From the NCBI RefSeq assembly GCF_001570805.1, contig NZ_BCSJ01000008.1, positions 1 through 64,000 of the forward strand: a stretch of 64,000 bases of DNA, given 5' to 3'. Below are positions 34,212 to 42,719 of this stretch, in pieces. The DNA comes from Brevibacterium epidermidis NBRC 14811. GTDB taxonomy: Bacteria; Actinomycetota; Actinomycetes; Actinomycetales; Brevibacteriaceae. The position numbers and the translations under genes are program-made. The notes below the pieces were generated by a model. The model saw only the letters and a list, made by a program, of their open reading frames with translations, did no database searches and had not been told where the DNA came from. Position 1 is the first letter of the stretch. Each line of letters opens with the position of its first letter.

Positions 34212-34979
34212 TCAGTCCCAGGGATTGTCGCGGTTATGACGTCGGTGCGACCGGCGCCGGTCCCGTTCCTCCCGGCGTGAGATCTGACCGGGCGAGTAGG
34301 GCGGGTGGGACGGATGCGGCGGCTGCAGCCCCGTACCGAAGTCGGCTTCGTAATCTCGCTCGGGAGTCTCACCCTGTTCGATTTGCCGTTGAGCCTCGGC
34401 ATCGCCGAGGTGGGCCCGGGCTCGACGCGTGAGCTCCTTCTTCCGATTGCGGATGATCTCGTCCTTATGCGCGATGCGCCCCAAACCGCCGAGCAGCATA
34501 GGCACGATGACGAAGATCGGCCAGAAGAAGATGAACTGGCCAGACGCGACCGACGAGAACGCCCAGATCGCCAGCACGATCCCGACCGGGCCCGCGACTG
34601 CGCCGAGCAACGACCGGCGCACCCGATCCTTGTAGTACTTCTGCGCCGCGGCATCGATCTGCTCCGGCGTGATCGGCACCCGATCCTCCTCGAGGCGGGC
34701 CAACGCCTGTGCGCGCCCCGCATCATCGAGCTGGCTGGGTTCGGTCTCTGCAGGATCAGTGAGGACGAGGTCCTCGATCAGTACTGGGACTTCACCGAGC
34801 GTTTTGATCTTCGCGGCAGCCTCGGTGCGTTCATCGAACTCCTCCACGTCGAGCTGACCGAGGGCGTAAGCCTCCGAGAGGACATCACTGACGACCGCGC
34901 GATCGGCATCAGAGGCCCGGACCTGCCCATACGAGCGCGGATCTGCGCTGAACCGCGACCAGAGGGGACTGGCGTTCAT
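34212..34979 (-). CDS. DUF1707-domain membrane protein
   Basis: A 255-residue protein. The N-terminal DUF1707 domain is recognisable from VRASDADRAVVSDVLSEAYALGQLDVEEFDERTEAAAKIKTLGEVPVLIEDL. Two transmembrane helices follow (SLLGAVAGPVGIVLAIWAF and FIFFWPIFVIVPMLLGGL), then an Arg/Glu-rich C-terminal tail. Such proteins are common in actinobacteria and of unknown role, though several sit in envelope-stress contexts. Start 34979 is decided by the DUF1707 boundary and by TAGAGT 7 nt upstream (leaderless). The frame is open far upstream but that part overlaps the TSUP gene antisense. Divergent from the TSUP exporter. Confidence 0.85.
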   Translation of the reverse strand: MNASPLWSRFSADPRSYGQVRASDADRAVVSDVLSEAYALGQLDVEEFDERTEAAAKIKTLGEVPVLIEDLVLTDPAETEPSQLDDAGRAQALARLEEDRVPITPEQIDAAAQKYYKDRVRRSLLGAVAGPVGIVLAIWAFSSVASGQFIFFWPIFVIVPMLLGGLGRIAHKDEIIRNRKKELTRRARAHLGDAEAQRQIEQGETPERDYEADFGTGLQPPHPSHPPYSPGQISRREERDRRRSHRRHNRDNPWD

Positions 34980-35055
34980 GGTGAATACTCTAACCCCGCC
35001 GTCAGCGGTGAGACTGAGGATCAGCCGGGAATCGGTCTCGACTAAACTCGGCCGG

Positions 35056-35805
35056 GTGGAACCCGTCGTCGTGCTCATCCTCTTCGCAGTGTTCCTCGGT
35101 GCATTGTCCCAACGCGTCACCGGGATGGGATTCGGCCTGGTCAGCGGCCCCTTCCTCGTCCTCCTCCTCGACCCGTTCAGCGGAGTCATCCTCGTCAACA
35201 TCTGCGGAATCGTCGCCTCATTCTCCGTCTTCGTCCGCACCTTCGCCGAGGTGGAATGGCCGCCGTTACGACATCTTGCCTTGGGTGCCGTGATCGGCAC
35301 AATTCCCGGAGCGCTGCTCTCGTCGGCGCTGCCTACCGCACCGCTGCAGATCCTCATCGGCGTCCTCATCGTCGTCTCCCTCATCAGCTCACTGACCTTG
35401 GGGAAGCTGGGGCGGACGATCCCCGCGAACCTCGGCACACGGCTGACGGCCGGACTCTTCTCCGGGGCGATGTCGGCCGCGGCTGGAGCTGGGGGTCCGG
35501 CGGTGAGCGCCTACGCTGTGCTGACGAACTGGGAGCAGCGGTCGTTCGCAGCCACCCTACAGCCGTTCCTCGTCGTCGGGACCGCCTCGGCGGTGGTGAT
35601 GAAGGTGATCATCGACGGAGGGACCTGGCCGCATCTGGATGTCGGGGTCTGGATCGGGCTCGGAATCGTCCTCGTGGCGGGGCTCGCCGGTGGTGACTGG
35701 CTCGCCCGTCATATCGATGTGGCGATCGCGCGGATCGGGATGCTCGTCCTCGCCTTCGGCGGTGGAATCGCGGCCTTGGTCAAAGGCCTCCAGGCTCTCG
35801 TCTGA
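35056..35805 (+). CDS. TSUP-family sulfite exporter TauE/SafE-like permease
   Basis: A 249-residue membrane protein with about eight helices, starting VEPVVVLILFAVFLGALSQRVTGMGFGLVSGPFLVLLL, the TSUP repeat motif (G-x-G-x-G-F-G). A second copy of the motif lies at LTAGLFSGAMSAAAGAGGPAVSAYAV. TSUP proteins move sulfite, taurine-derived organosulfonates or related anions. The GTG at 35056 is chosen because TAAACT lies 7 nt upstream (leaderless) and because the membrane segment starts there; the in-frame ATG at 34978 would overlap the divergent gene. Confidence 0.85.
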   Translation: MEPVVVLILFAVFLGALSQRVTGMGFGLVSGPFLVLLLDPFSGVILVNICGIVASFSVFVRTFAEVEWPPLRHLALGAVIGTIPGALLSSALPTAPLQILIGVLIVVSLISSLTLGKLGRTIPANLGTRLTAGLFSGAMSAAAGAGGPAVSAYAVLTNWEQRSFAATLQPFLVVGTASAVVMKVIIDGGTWPHLDVGVWIGLGIVLVAGLAGGDWLARHIDVAIARIGMLVLAFGGGIAALVKGLQALV

Positions 35806-35962
35806 GGCGGTCGCTCACGGGGAGAGTGACGGTCTCGCCTGACCTCTGCACACCGGCCATCGGCGGCCGAGGACTGAGCGGATGTGGGGCACAGGCTCAG
35901 ACGCCTGTCAGTTTCATCGGGCATACTGTTCGAGGACAAAGCTAGCCTGGGAGGCATGGATC

Positions 35963-36784
35963 GTGACTGAAGTATTTCTGTTGCTGCTCGTTGTTCTCGG
36001 GGCCGTTTTCTTCATCGGTCACCGCAAGGAGAAGCAGCGGCAGCGGGAATTGCACGCCGCCGAACTTCAGCAGGTGAAGAAGACCGCTGAAGAGGACGTC
36101 ACCTCATTCGGCGAAGAAGTCGCCGAACTCGACGTCATCACCGCAGGCGTTGAACTGGATACGGGCGGAGCGCAGGACTACAAGCAGGCGCTCGATTCGT
36201 ACGACGTTGCCAAGGAGACTCTCGAGAAGGTCTCCGAACCCACTGACATCCGCCACGTCACCGAGGCGCTCGAAGACGGCCGCTACGCCGCAAAATGCGT
36301 TCGCGCCCGGGTCGAGGGCAAGCCCCTTCCGGTGCGTCGTCCGCCCTGCTTCTTCAACCCCCAGCATGGTCCCTCGGTCGAGGACATCGACTGGGCCCCG
36401 GCCGGCGGCCAGCTGCGCCCGGTGCCCGTATGTGCCGCCGACGCCGAGCGTGTCGCTGTCGGTGCCGATCCGCTGGTGCGCAAGGTCGTCACCGGTGACG
36501 GACACACCCGCCGCGCCTACTGGGAGGCCGGACCGGCCTACGCCGAATACAACCGCGGCTACTTCAACTCCTACGCAGGTTCCGGCCTGCTGCCCGGCGT
36601 CCTCATGGGAGCCATGATGTTCGGCGGAATGGGCGGCGGCTGGGACGGCGCCTACGGAGGCGACATGGGCGACGCCGGTGGAGACGCTGGCGGAGACATG
36701 GGCGGCGGTGACGGCGGTGGCTTCTTCGGAGGCGACGGCGGTGACGGCGGCGGCCTGTTCGACGGATTCGGAGACATGTTCTGA
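35963..36784 (+). CDS. Membrane-anchored protein with Gly-rich tail
   Basis: A 273-residue protein I do not recognise as a named family. A single N-terminal transmembrane helix (VFLLLLVVLGAVFFIGH) is followed by a Lys/Glu/Gln-rich helical region likely to form a coiled coil, a central domain with conserved-looking Cys/Pro motifs (KCVRARVEGKPLPVRRPPCFFNPQHG), and a C-terminal ~50-residue Gly/Asp/Phe tail (GGDMGDAGGDAGGDM). The Cys pair around RPPCFFNPQHGPS and PVPVCAADAER might bind metal. GTG 35963 is set by GGGAGG 8 nt upstream. It overlaps the S4-domain gene by one base, so both are co-translated. Confidence 0.6.
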   Translation: MTEVFLLLLVVLGAVFFIGHRKEKQRQRELHAAELQQVKKTAEEDVTSFGEEVAELDVITAGVELDTGGAQDYKQALDSYDVAKETLEKVSEPTDIRHVTEALEDGRYAAKCVRARVEGKPLPVRRPPCFFNPQHGPSVEDIDWAPAGGQLRPVPVCAADAERVAVGADPLVRKVVTGDGHTRRAYWEAGPAYAEYNRGYFNSYAGSGLLPGVLMGAMMFGGMGGGWDGAYGGDMGDAGGDAGGDMGGGDGGGFFGGDGGDGGGLFDGFGDMF

Positions 36785-36999
36785 TGGACACGATCGAGAT
36801 CCGCGGCGAGTCGATCAGACTCGGCCAGTTGCTCAAACTCCACGGCATCGCCGAGCACGGTGCCATGGCCAAGGACATGATCGCCGACGGTGAAGTCAGC
36901 GTCAACGGTGAGGTCGAGACCCGCCGCGGCGCGACGATCCGTCCGGGCGATCGCATCGAAGCCCTCGGCGAAGTCATCGAGGTGGCCGCCGAGGAGTGA
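36784..36999 (+). CDS. S4-domain RNA-binding protein (YbcJ-like)
   Basis: A 71-residue stand-alone S4 domain: IRGESIRLGQLLKLHGIAEHGAMAKDMIADGEVSVNGEVETRRGATIRPGDRIEALG, the alpha-L fold that binds structured RNA in ribosomal protein S4 and rRNA-modifying enzymes. Small proteins of this kind (YbcJ/RqcP-like) bind ribosomal or tRNA substrates. Its ATG overlaps the previous stop (TGATG), tying it to the Gly-rich membrane protein gene. A terminator follows within 25 bp. Confidence 0.85.
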   Translation: MDTIEIRGESIRLGQLLKLHGIAEHGAMAKDMIADGEVSVNGEVETRRGATIRPGDRIEALGEVIEVAAEE

Positions 37000-37018
37000 G
37001 GTGAATAGACATAGACGA

Positions 37019-37060
37019 ATGGAGGGCGTCCCCGTGGGGACGCCCTCCATCTGTTTGTCT
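37019..37060 (+). terminator. Terminator after S4-domain gene
   Basis: ATGGAGGGCGTCCCC (37019-37033) and GGGGACGCCCTCCAT (37036-37050) are perfectly complementary, followed by CTGTTTGTCT. It probably also ends the convergent pspAB transcript. Confidence 0.85.
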
Positions 37061-37116
37061 ATCTGTCTGTCCGACTGTTTGGGTCGGACGGGAACCAGCG
37101 TTCGGGCCGGGAATGC

Positions 37117-37716
37117 CTACTGCAGCTCGGGAGCGCCAGGGGTGTCGTTCATTCCCGGGGCGTCCCACAGAGCCGACCAGTTCGACGTGTCCTCTTCAAA
37201 CGGCAGCTCACTGGAGAGGATGCCCTTGACCTGGATCTCGAGGGGATTGTCCCGCTGTTTCGGTCCCAACTGCACGAACGGATAGAAGGTTCCGCGCTTG
37301 TACTGGTAGACCAACGCCATCCGACGACCATCCGGGTGGACGAAGTACACGGTCGTGCACAGCAGCATGGTGTCGAAGCCCTGATTGACCAGCGCCGAGT
37401 TCACGGCGTGGATGTTCGTGACGAGGTTGACCACCTCGGCGTTCTCGTCGGCCACGACCTGCCACGTGAACCCGAAGCCGTCATTCTCCTGCCTCACTGA
37501 GGCGGCCGGGTCGGAGCCGATGAGCGCGACGCTTTCGGACTCGGCGGACTGGAACGCGGCCCCCTCGACCTGACGGAAGGCGACGGCTCCGACACCGGTG
37601 GGGGTGAAGCCGGTCGCGGCCTGCAGCGTCAGTGCCGCCGGGGGCAGGGCGAAGAGGTCGTCGAGGTTGGCCCGTTTCGGTTTGGACCGGCCGAGCAGTG
37701 CGTCGAAGAATCCCAT
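37117..37716 (-). CDS. pspAB: PspA-associated protein PspAB
   Basis: A 199-residue protein matching the PspAB family by its opening MGFFDALLGRSKPKRANLDDLFALPPAALTLQAATGFTPTGVGAVAFR and the later FVHPDGRRMALVYQYKRGTFYPF. The family occurs with PspA and PspAA in actinobacteria and archaea in membrane-stress loci; the biochemical role is not known. AGGAG precedes the ATG. It ends the cluster pspA-pspAA-htpX-pspAB, about 50 bp after htpX. Confidence 0.88.
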   Translation of the reverse strand: MGFFDALLGRSKPKRANLDDLFALPPAALTLQAATGFTPTGVGAVAFRQVEGAAFQSAESESVALIGSDPAASVRQENDGFGFTWQVVADENAEVVNLVTNIHAVNSALVNQGFDTMLLCTTVYFVHPDGRRMALVYQYKRGTFYPFVQLGPKQRDNPLEIQVKGILSSELPFEEDTSNWSALWDAPGMNDTPGAPELQ

Positions 37717-37763
37717 GGAGCTCCTAATTCGGTGGTGCGCAGTTCAAGGGTGTTGGTGGATGC

Positions 37764-38675
37764 TCACTCGGGGCGGGAGAGCTGGGCGGAGATCTTCGCC
37801 AGCTGCTCCAGGCGCTTCTCGAGCGAGGGGTGGGTGGAGAAGAGCTGACCGAGGGCGGCCTTTCCACTGATCGCAGGGATGAGAGCCAGATGGTTCGCCG
37901 AGGCGGACGAGCGCAGATCCTTCTCCGGGATCTTGGCCATGTCCCCGCTCAGCTTCGTCAGTGCTGAGGCCAGGGTCGACGGTGCACCGGTGAGGATGGC
38001 TGCGGCACGGTCGGCAGCAAGCTCACGATAACGGGAGAGTGAGCGGATGAGGACGAACGAGAGCCCGTAGACGACAGCTCCGACGAGGATGAACAGCAGC
38101 TGGATCGGGATGCCGTTGTTATTGTTGTTCGACCGTCCGAAGCTCATGTAGTAGCCGGCGCGCATCATCAGTGCGGCGACGACACCGGTGACGCCGGCGA
38201 TGGTCATCACCGTCACGTCGCGGTGGGCGACGTGTGAAAGCTCGTGAGCGAGCACGACCTCGACCTCGTCACGGTCGAGCTTCTCGAGCAGACCGCGGGT
38301 CACGCACACCACCGAGCGCTCGGGGGAGCGGCCGGTGGCGAAGGCATTGGGGATCGGAGAGTTCGAGACGGCCACGCGGGGTTTCGTCGAATCGGCCAGC
38401 TGGCAGAGTCGGTCGACGATCGTATGCAGCTCCGGAGCCTCCTCGGGGGAGACCTCCCGACCGCCCATCGCGCGCATGGCGATCTTGTCGGAGAAATACC
38501 ACTGGAAGAAGAATGCGCCCGCACTGATGAGGACCGCGACGATGACACCGCCGAGGTTCTGGCCGACGATCCACCAGATCGCGAGGATGAGCACGACATA
38601 GATCAGGCCGTTGAGGAAGATCGTCCATCCCATCCGCATGGTCAGTCCGTTGTCTTTGACGAAGCGATTCTTCAT
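37764..38675 (-). CDS. htpX: Membrane zinc protease HtpX
   Basis: A 303-residue M48B membrane metalloprotease that degrades misfolded or damaged membrane proteins. The zinc motif is LAHELSHVAHRD (HExxH), with the third ligand Glu in YRELAADRAAA. Two membrane helices precede the catalytic part (WTIFLNGLIYVVLILAIWW and LGGVIVAVLISAGAFFF) and two follow it. ATG 38675 (MKNRFVKDNGLTMRMG) is standard for the family, with a GAGAGGAA-type ribosome-binding site; the frame is open upstream but unlike HtpX. It sits inside the psp cluster, after a hairpin that separates it from pspAA. Confidence 0.95.
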   Translation of the reverse strand: MKNRFVKDNGLTMRMGWTIFLNGLIYVVLILAIWWIVGQNLGGVIVAVLISAGAFFFQWYFSDKIAMRAMGGREVSPEEAPELHTIVDRLCQLADSTKPRVAVSNSPIPNAFATGRSPERSVVCVTRGLLEKLDRDEVEVVLAHELSHVAHRDVTVMTIAGVTGVVAALMMRAGYYMSFGRSNNNNNGIPIQLLFILVGAVVYGLSFVLIRSLSRYRELAADRAAAILTGAPSTLASALTKLSGDMAKIPEKDLRSSASANHLALIPAISGKAALGQLFSTHPSLEKRLEQLAKISAQLSRPE

Positions 38676-38702
38676 CGTGGTTCCTCTCTGGCAGTGGCAG
38701 AA

Positions 38703-38731
38703 CCGGCCCACTGTCGGAGACAATGGGCCGG
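38703..38731 (-). promoter_or_regulatory. Intercistronic hairpin, pspAA-htpX
   Basis: CCGGCCCA (38703-38710) and TGGGCCGG (38724-38731) pair; inside, TGTC and GACA add four pairs around a GGA loop. It lies between the pspAA stop and htpX start, followed on the minus strand by TTCTGCC. It may be a leaky terminator or an mRNA-processing site that sets different levels of pspA/pspAA and htpX. Confidence 0.6.
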
Positions 38732-38754
38732 CTGCATTTCGGTGCTCTGTTGTT

Positions 38755-39039
38755 TCAGGCCGGGTCCGGGATGAAGCCCTCGCCGGTGAGCAGTTCGGCG
38801 ATCTCGGCCAAGGTGGCGTCGACGAACGGGATGACGACGTCGGAGGATCCGAGGTAGTCATCGGCGACGGCCTTTCCGTTGGCCGTGACGTACTCGTGGA
38901 GGGCTTTCAGCGCGGTGCGGGCGGCTTGCTCGTTGCCGGCGTTGACGGCATCCTCGACCTGGTTGTCGTACTTCTGGAGCAGGTCCTGGTCGACGTTCTC
39001 GACGTCGAACTGACCTTCGCCCATGATTCGGATGATCAT
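38755..39039 (-). CDS. pspAA: PspA-associated protein PspAA
   Basis: A 94-residue protein matching PspAA: MIIRIMGEGQFDVENVDQDLLQKYDNQVEDAVNAGNEQAARTALKALHEYV. The family accompanies PspA in actinobacteria and archaea and probably modulates it. Its ATG overlaps the pspA stop by 4 bp, so it is co-translated with PspA. It is cytoplasmic and helix-rich. Confidence 0.9.
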   Translation of the reverse strand: MIIRIMGEGQFDVENVDQDLLQKYDNQVEDAVNAGNEQAARTALKALHEYVTANGKAVADDYLGSSDVVIPFVDATLAEIAELLTGEGFIPDPA

Positions 39040-39785
39040 TGCTGATCCTCACCTTCGAGCGACTTCTGGTCCTGCTTCTCGGAACCGGCCGGTAGGGATT
39101 CGCGCATGCGCTGGAGTTCCATCTCAACGTCGTTCTCGCTTGAGAGGGAATCTAGCTGGGCGGTGATGTCGTCCTTCTGGGTTCCTGTGACGTCGTCGAG
39201 GGCGCCTGAAGCGAGCAGCTCATCGACGGCACCGGCACGAGCCTGCAGCGACGCGGTCTTGTCCTCGGCGCGCTGGACGGCGAGTCCGACGTCGCCGAGC
39301 TCTTCGGAGATGCCCGAAAACGCTTCGCCGATCTTGGTCTGTGCGTCGGCGGCGTTGTACGTGGCCTTGAGAGTCTCCTTCTTCGTGCGGAAGGCGTCGA
39401 CCTTGGCCTGCAGGCGCTGCGAAGCGAGAGTGAGCTTCTGCTCCTCACCCTGCAGTCCTTCGTGCTGGGTCTGCAGATCGGTGATCTGCTGGGTCAGCCC
39501 GGACTTGCGGGTCAGAGCCTCGCGGGCGAGGTCCTCACGGCCGATCTGCATGGCCTTCTCGGCCTGACCGGACAGCTTGTTCTGCTGCTGTTCGAGCTGG
39601 TTGATCTGCAGCTCGAGGCGCTTGCGGCTGGTGGCGACATCGGCAACACCGCGGCGGACCTTCTGCAGCAGCTCCAGCTGCTTCTGGTACGAATAGTCAA
39701 GGGTTTCGTTGGGGTTTTCGGCCTTGTCCAGAGCTTTGTTGGCCTTGGCACCGAAGATCGTCGCGATCCGTTGGAAGATACTCAT
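39036..39785 (-). CDS. pspA: Phage-shock protein A (PspA/IM30 family)
   Basis: A 249-residue ESCRT-III-like coiled-coil protein that assembles on damaged inner membrane and limits proton leakage. The N-terminal amphipathic segment MSIFQRIATIFGAKANKALDK is typical, followed by long heptad-patterned helices (LELLQKVRRGVADVATSRKRLELQINQLEQQQNKL). ATG 39785 gives the usual start; the frame is open to 39863 with non-family residues. The C-terminal tail is short and acidic. It leads the psp cluster. Its promoter should lie in 39786-39963, but no clear operator was found there. Confidence 0.93.
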   Translation of the reverse strand: MSIFQRIATIFGAKANKALDKAENPNETLDYSYQKQLELLQKVRRGVADVATSRKRLELQINQLEQQQNKLSGQAEKAMQIGREDLAREALTRKSGLTQQITDLQTQHEGLQGEEQKLTLASQRLQAKVDAFRTKKETLKATYNAADAQTKIGEAFSGISEELGDVGLAVQRAEDKTASLQARAGAVDELLASGALDDVTGTQKDDITAQLDSLSSENDVEMELQRMRESLPAGSEKQDQKSLEGEDQQ

Positions 39786-39963
39786 CCGTAGTCGACTCCT
39801 GCATTGGTTTGACCCGACGCTGCCAACCCGATCCACTCCGGTCCGGAGATTCTTGGCCAACACCGCCGCGAACTATCGCTCTCAAGTCTACTGAGAAAGG
39901 CTGATAGTTTGCCAGACGCCGACTACGAGATCGAACAGATCCCGGCGGTGGAGTCCTGACAGG

Positions 39964-40251
39964 TCAGGGGGCGAAGAGACGCGAGTTCGCAGCCTCGACT
40001 TCGGAGTACTGCCGGGCAGCTGTGTGGAGCGCACCGTGGACGGAGTTGAGCGATTCCATCAGCTGCTTCTGCGCACGCTCCCACTGGTTGACCACGGCTT
40101 GGAAGTTCTGGGCCGCACTGCCTCGCCAGCATTCCTGGAGAGCGAGCAGATTGCGCATCATCGTGTCGGATTCGGACACGAGGTTGCGGGAGGTGTTTGC
40201 GGCGGCGTTGGCGGCAGATTGGACGCGTTCGGCGTCGACTTCGAAACTCAT
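39964..40251 (-). CDS. WXG100 (ESAT-6-like) protein
   Basis: A 95-residue helical hairpin protein of the WXG100 superfamily. The turn motif is Trp-Arg-Gly in LQECWRGSAAQNF. The C-terminal YSEVEAANSRLF resembles the YxxxD/E-type secretion signal of type VII substrates. Three in-frame start codons (GTG 40257, ATG 40254, ATG 40251) lie together; ATG 40251 has the best spacing from AGAGGA. There is no second WXG100 gene and no EccC or other ESX component in the window, so it would form a homodimer and use a distant secretion system. It lies between htrA and pspA. Confidence 0.85.
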   Translation of the reverse strand: MSFEVDAERVQSAANAAANTSRNLVSESDTMMRNLLALQECWRGSAAQNFQAVVNQWERAQKQLMESLNSVHGALHTAARQYSEVEAANSRLFAP

Positions 40252-40344
40252 CATCACTCCTCTTGGTCAGAGATGTTCCGCCACGGTCGGGCGAGACGAC
40301 ATCAGTGTCGACGTCTTAGGGAGAAGAGCGGAAGAGCACGGAAA

Positions 40345-40379
40345 GAGGGTGTGGACAGCGTTTAGCCGTCCACACCCTC
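40345..40379 (-). terminator. Hairpin downstream of htrA
   Basis: GAGGGTGTGGAC (40345-40356) and GTCCACACCCTC (40368-40379) form a perfect 12-bp stem with an 11-nt loop. On the minus strand it is followed by TTTCCGTGC, which is weakly T-rich. It probably ends the mprA-mprB-htrA transcript, about 120 bp after the htrA stop. Confidence 0.65.
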
Positions 40380-40418
40380 CAGGCGGCCGAGTCGCAGCGG
40401 CGTCCCCAAGTTCTGACG

Positions 40419-40490
40419 CTTGAGTGCACTGATGTTTGAGTGCACTGATGCGCGAGCGCTCAGTCGCTTGAGTGCTCTGACGCGTGAGTC
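40419..40490. repeat. TTGAGTGCACTGATG short repeats
   Basis: TTGAGTGCACTGATG occurs twice (about 40421 and 40437), followed by degenerate versions (TTGAGTGCTCTGACG). It lies between the htrA stop and the hairpin at 40345-40379. No function is evident. Confidence 0.45.
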
Positions 40491-40496
40491 GCGGAG

Positions 40497-42719
40497 CTAC
40501 TGCAGCACGAGCGTGACGTCGAGCTTCTGTTCCTTCCCGCCGCGGACCACGGTGACCTCGACCGGAGTGTTCACCGGCTGAGCCCGGACGAGGGCGCGCA
40601 GGGCGATGGCGTTGTTGACCTTGGTCCCGGCCACCTCGATGATGTCGTCTCCGTCTTTGATTCCGGCCTTGGCAGCGGGGGATCCGCCAGCAACCGACTG
40701 CACCTTGGCACTGCCGCGGCTGATCCCGCCGCTGTTGATGTGCCCGTCGGTGAGCGTGATGCCGAGGAACGGATGCTGGGCCTTGCCGGAGGAGATGAGC
40801 TGGTCGGCGATCATCACGGCCTGGTTCGCGGGGATCGCGAAGCCGATGCCGATCGATCCGGACTGTCCGCCCTCGCTCTGACTCAGCGAAGCCGCCGCCG
40901 AGTTCACGCCGATGAACTCGCCATCACCGTTGACCAGCGGTCCACCCGAGTTGCCGGGGTTGATCGCCGCATCCGTCTGGATGGCGTTCGTGATCGTCAT
41001 CTCCTTCTCCTGCGAGGACGCATCCTCGCCGATGTTCTCCGTCGACACCGGGCGGTCGAGCGCGGAGACGATGCCGGTGGTCACGGTGTTGGCCAGGCCG
41101 AGCGGATTGCCCAGTGCCATCACCGGATCGCCCACGGTCAGCTTCTTCGAATCGCCGATGACCAGCGGCTTCACACCGTCGGGCACCTGATCGAGTTTGA
41201 TGACGGCGATATCGGTCGAGGGGTCGCGGCCGACGATCTTCGCCTCCGTCGTCTCACCGTTCTTCATGGTCACGGCGATCTCGCCGTCGGGGGTGTCCGC
41301 CGGAGCGACGACGTGGTTGTTCGTGATGACGTGGCCCTGATCGTCATACAGCGCCCCCGAGCCGAGCCCTTGGACCTGACCGCGGGTGCCGACCTGGATC
41401 GACATCACACTGTCCGAGCTCTTCTCTGCGACCTGCGTCCAGTCGGGAGTCTCGATCGTCTCCTCGGCAACCTTGCGCGGTTCCTCATTCTGCAACGCCG
41501 AAAGCGCATAGTTTCCGCCGAACGCGAGAGCCCCACCGAGGAGGGCGGCCACCAGTCCGATCGCGATCGTCGCGCCCCAACCGGGTCCTTTCTTCTCTCG
41601 CCGAGGCGGCTGCTGAGTTCCGTACGGACCAAACCCGTCCGGCCCGATCGGTCCACCGGGTCCGCCCGGTCCGGGCTGAGATCCGACGGCAGAGAATTCA
41701 GAGGAATAGGGTCCGGTACCGGGTGCCGCCGCATAGGCGTTGGAACCGGTTTGCTGGCCGGGGGCGTTCTGCTGACCCGGTCCGCCTGGTTGGCCCGGAC
41801 CGCTTGGTTGGCCGGGTCCATTCTGTTGGTTCGGAGAGTTCGGGTACCCGGGGGCGTTCGGGTTGCCGGGACCTGCTGGATAGCCGGCGGAACCTGTCTG
41901 CTGAGAGTGCGATCCGGCGTAGTAGGCACCAGCACCGGCCGCCGCGGCTCCTGCGCCTGCCGCTGCTCCGGCTCCAGTGGCAGACGAGCCTGAACTGTTC
42001 TGCCCGTTCTGACCCGGGTACGACTGCGAACCGCTCTGCGGGGGCTGACCATACGGGGATTGGTGCTGTGGCTGATTCGGTTGGGCGTTCTGCTGACCCG
42101 GCTGCGGCTGGTTGCCGAAGTTGCTCTGGCCGCTTTGGTGTCCTGGATAGCCTGACTGGCCGCCCTGTTGTTGGCTTCTCGGCTGCTGACCACCTTGATG
42201 ATGGCTGCCCGGCTGGTATGGAGAGGACTGCTGTCCATTCGGCTGATACGGCGATGCCTGTTGGGGGCGTGCTGACTGGCCGCCCTGCTGACCCTGCTGA
42301 CCGTGCTGACCCTGCTGACCTGGCTGTCCGTCCTGTCGTCCGCCGACCTGCCCACCAGCTTGGCTGCCGGTTTGCCCGGCCCGCTGCCCACCCGGCTGGT
42401 AGGGGGAGGGCTGCTGGGACGGGGAGCCGCCTCGGTGAGGGGAACCGTCCACAGGGTTCTGCGCGTGAGTCGGCGAAACGTCGGGGCGTCGCTCGGGCGG
42501 TGCGACCGGTGGACTGACTCGGGCCGGGCCGTTGGGCTGAGAGGGGAAGGTGCGCGGAACCTCGGCGCCGGATCCGCGGTAGCCTCCGGCGGAGGGGCCG
42601 CGACGTCCTTCCGCAGGGGAAGCTCCCTCCTGATTCGCCGTTGGGTGCGGAGTCTGGTCGTCCGATCGGGACCTGCGGGACACCTCATCCGGATTCTGGG
42701 AGTCGTTGTTCTCGTTCAT
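40497..42719 (-). CDS. htrA: HtrA/DegP-like membrane serine protease
   Basis: A 740-residue protease. The first ~370 residues are a disordered Gln/Gly/Pro/Ser-rich cytoplasmic region; a transmembrane helix (ATIAIGLVAALLGGALAFGG) follows; then the extracytoplasmic trypsin-like domain with triad His469 (NNHVVAP), Asp503 (STDIAVIKL) and Ser591 (NPGNSGGPL); then a C-terminal PDZ domain (AGIKDGDDIIEVAGTKV). It cleaves misfolded envelope proteins, like mycobacterial PepD/HtrA. The start overlaps the mprB stop by 4 bp, giving the operon mprA-mprB-htrA. The Q/G-rich N terminus is longer than in most homologues and looks repeat-expanded. Confidence 0.93.
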   Translation of the reverse strand: MNENNDSQNPDEVSRRSRSDDQTPHPTANQEGASPAEGRRGPSAGGYRGSGAEVPRTFPSQPNGPARVSPPVAPPERRPDVSPTHAQNPVDGSPHRGGSPSQQPSPYQPGGQRAGQTGSQAGGQVGGRQDGQPGQQGQHGQQGQQGGQSARPQQASPYQPNGQQSSPYQPGSHHQGGQQPRSQQQGGQSGYPGHQSGQSNFGNQPQPGQQNAQPNQPQHQSPYGQPPQSGSQSYPGQNGQNSSGSSATGAGAAAGAGAAAAGAGAYYAGSHSQQTGSAGYPAGPGNPNAPGYPNSPNQQNGPGQPSGPGQPGGPGQQNAPGQQTGSNAYAAAPGTGPYSSEFSAVGSQPGPGGPGGPIGPDGFGPYGTQQPPRREKKGPGWGATIAIGLVAALLGGALAFGGNYALSALQNEEPRKVAEETIETPDWTQVAEKSSDSVMSIQVGTRGQVQGLGSGALYDDQGHVITNNHVVAPADTPDGEIAVTMKNGETTEAKIVGRDPSTDIAVIKLDQVPDGVKPLVIGDSKKLTVGDPVMALGNPLGLANTVTTGIVSALDRPVSTENIGEDASSQEKEMTITNAIQTDAAINPGNSGGPLVNGDGEFIGVNSAAASLSQSEGGQSGSIGIGFAIPANQAVMIADQLISSGKAQHPFLGITLTDGHINSGGISRGSAKVQSVAGGSPAAKAGIKDGDDIIEVAGTKVNNAIALRALVRAQPVNTPVEVTVVRGGKEQKLDVTLVLQ

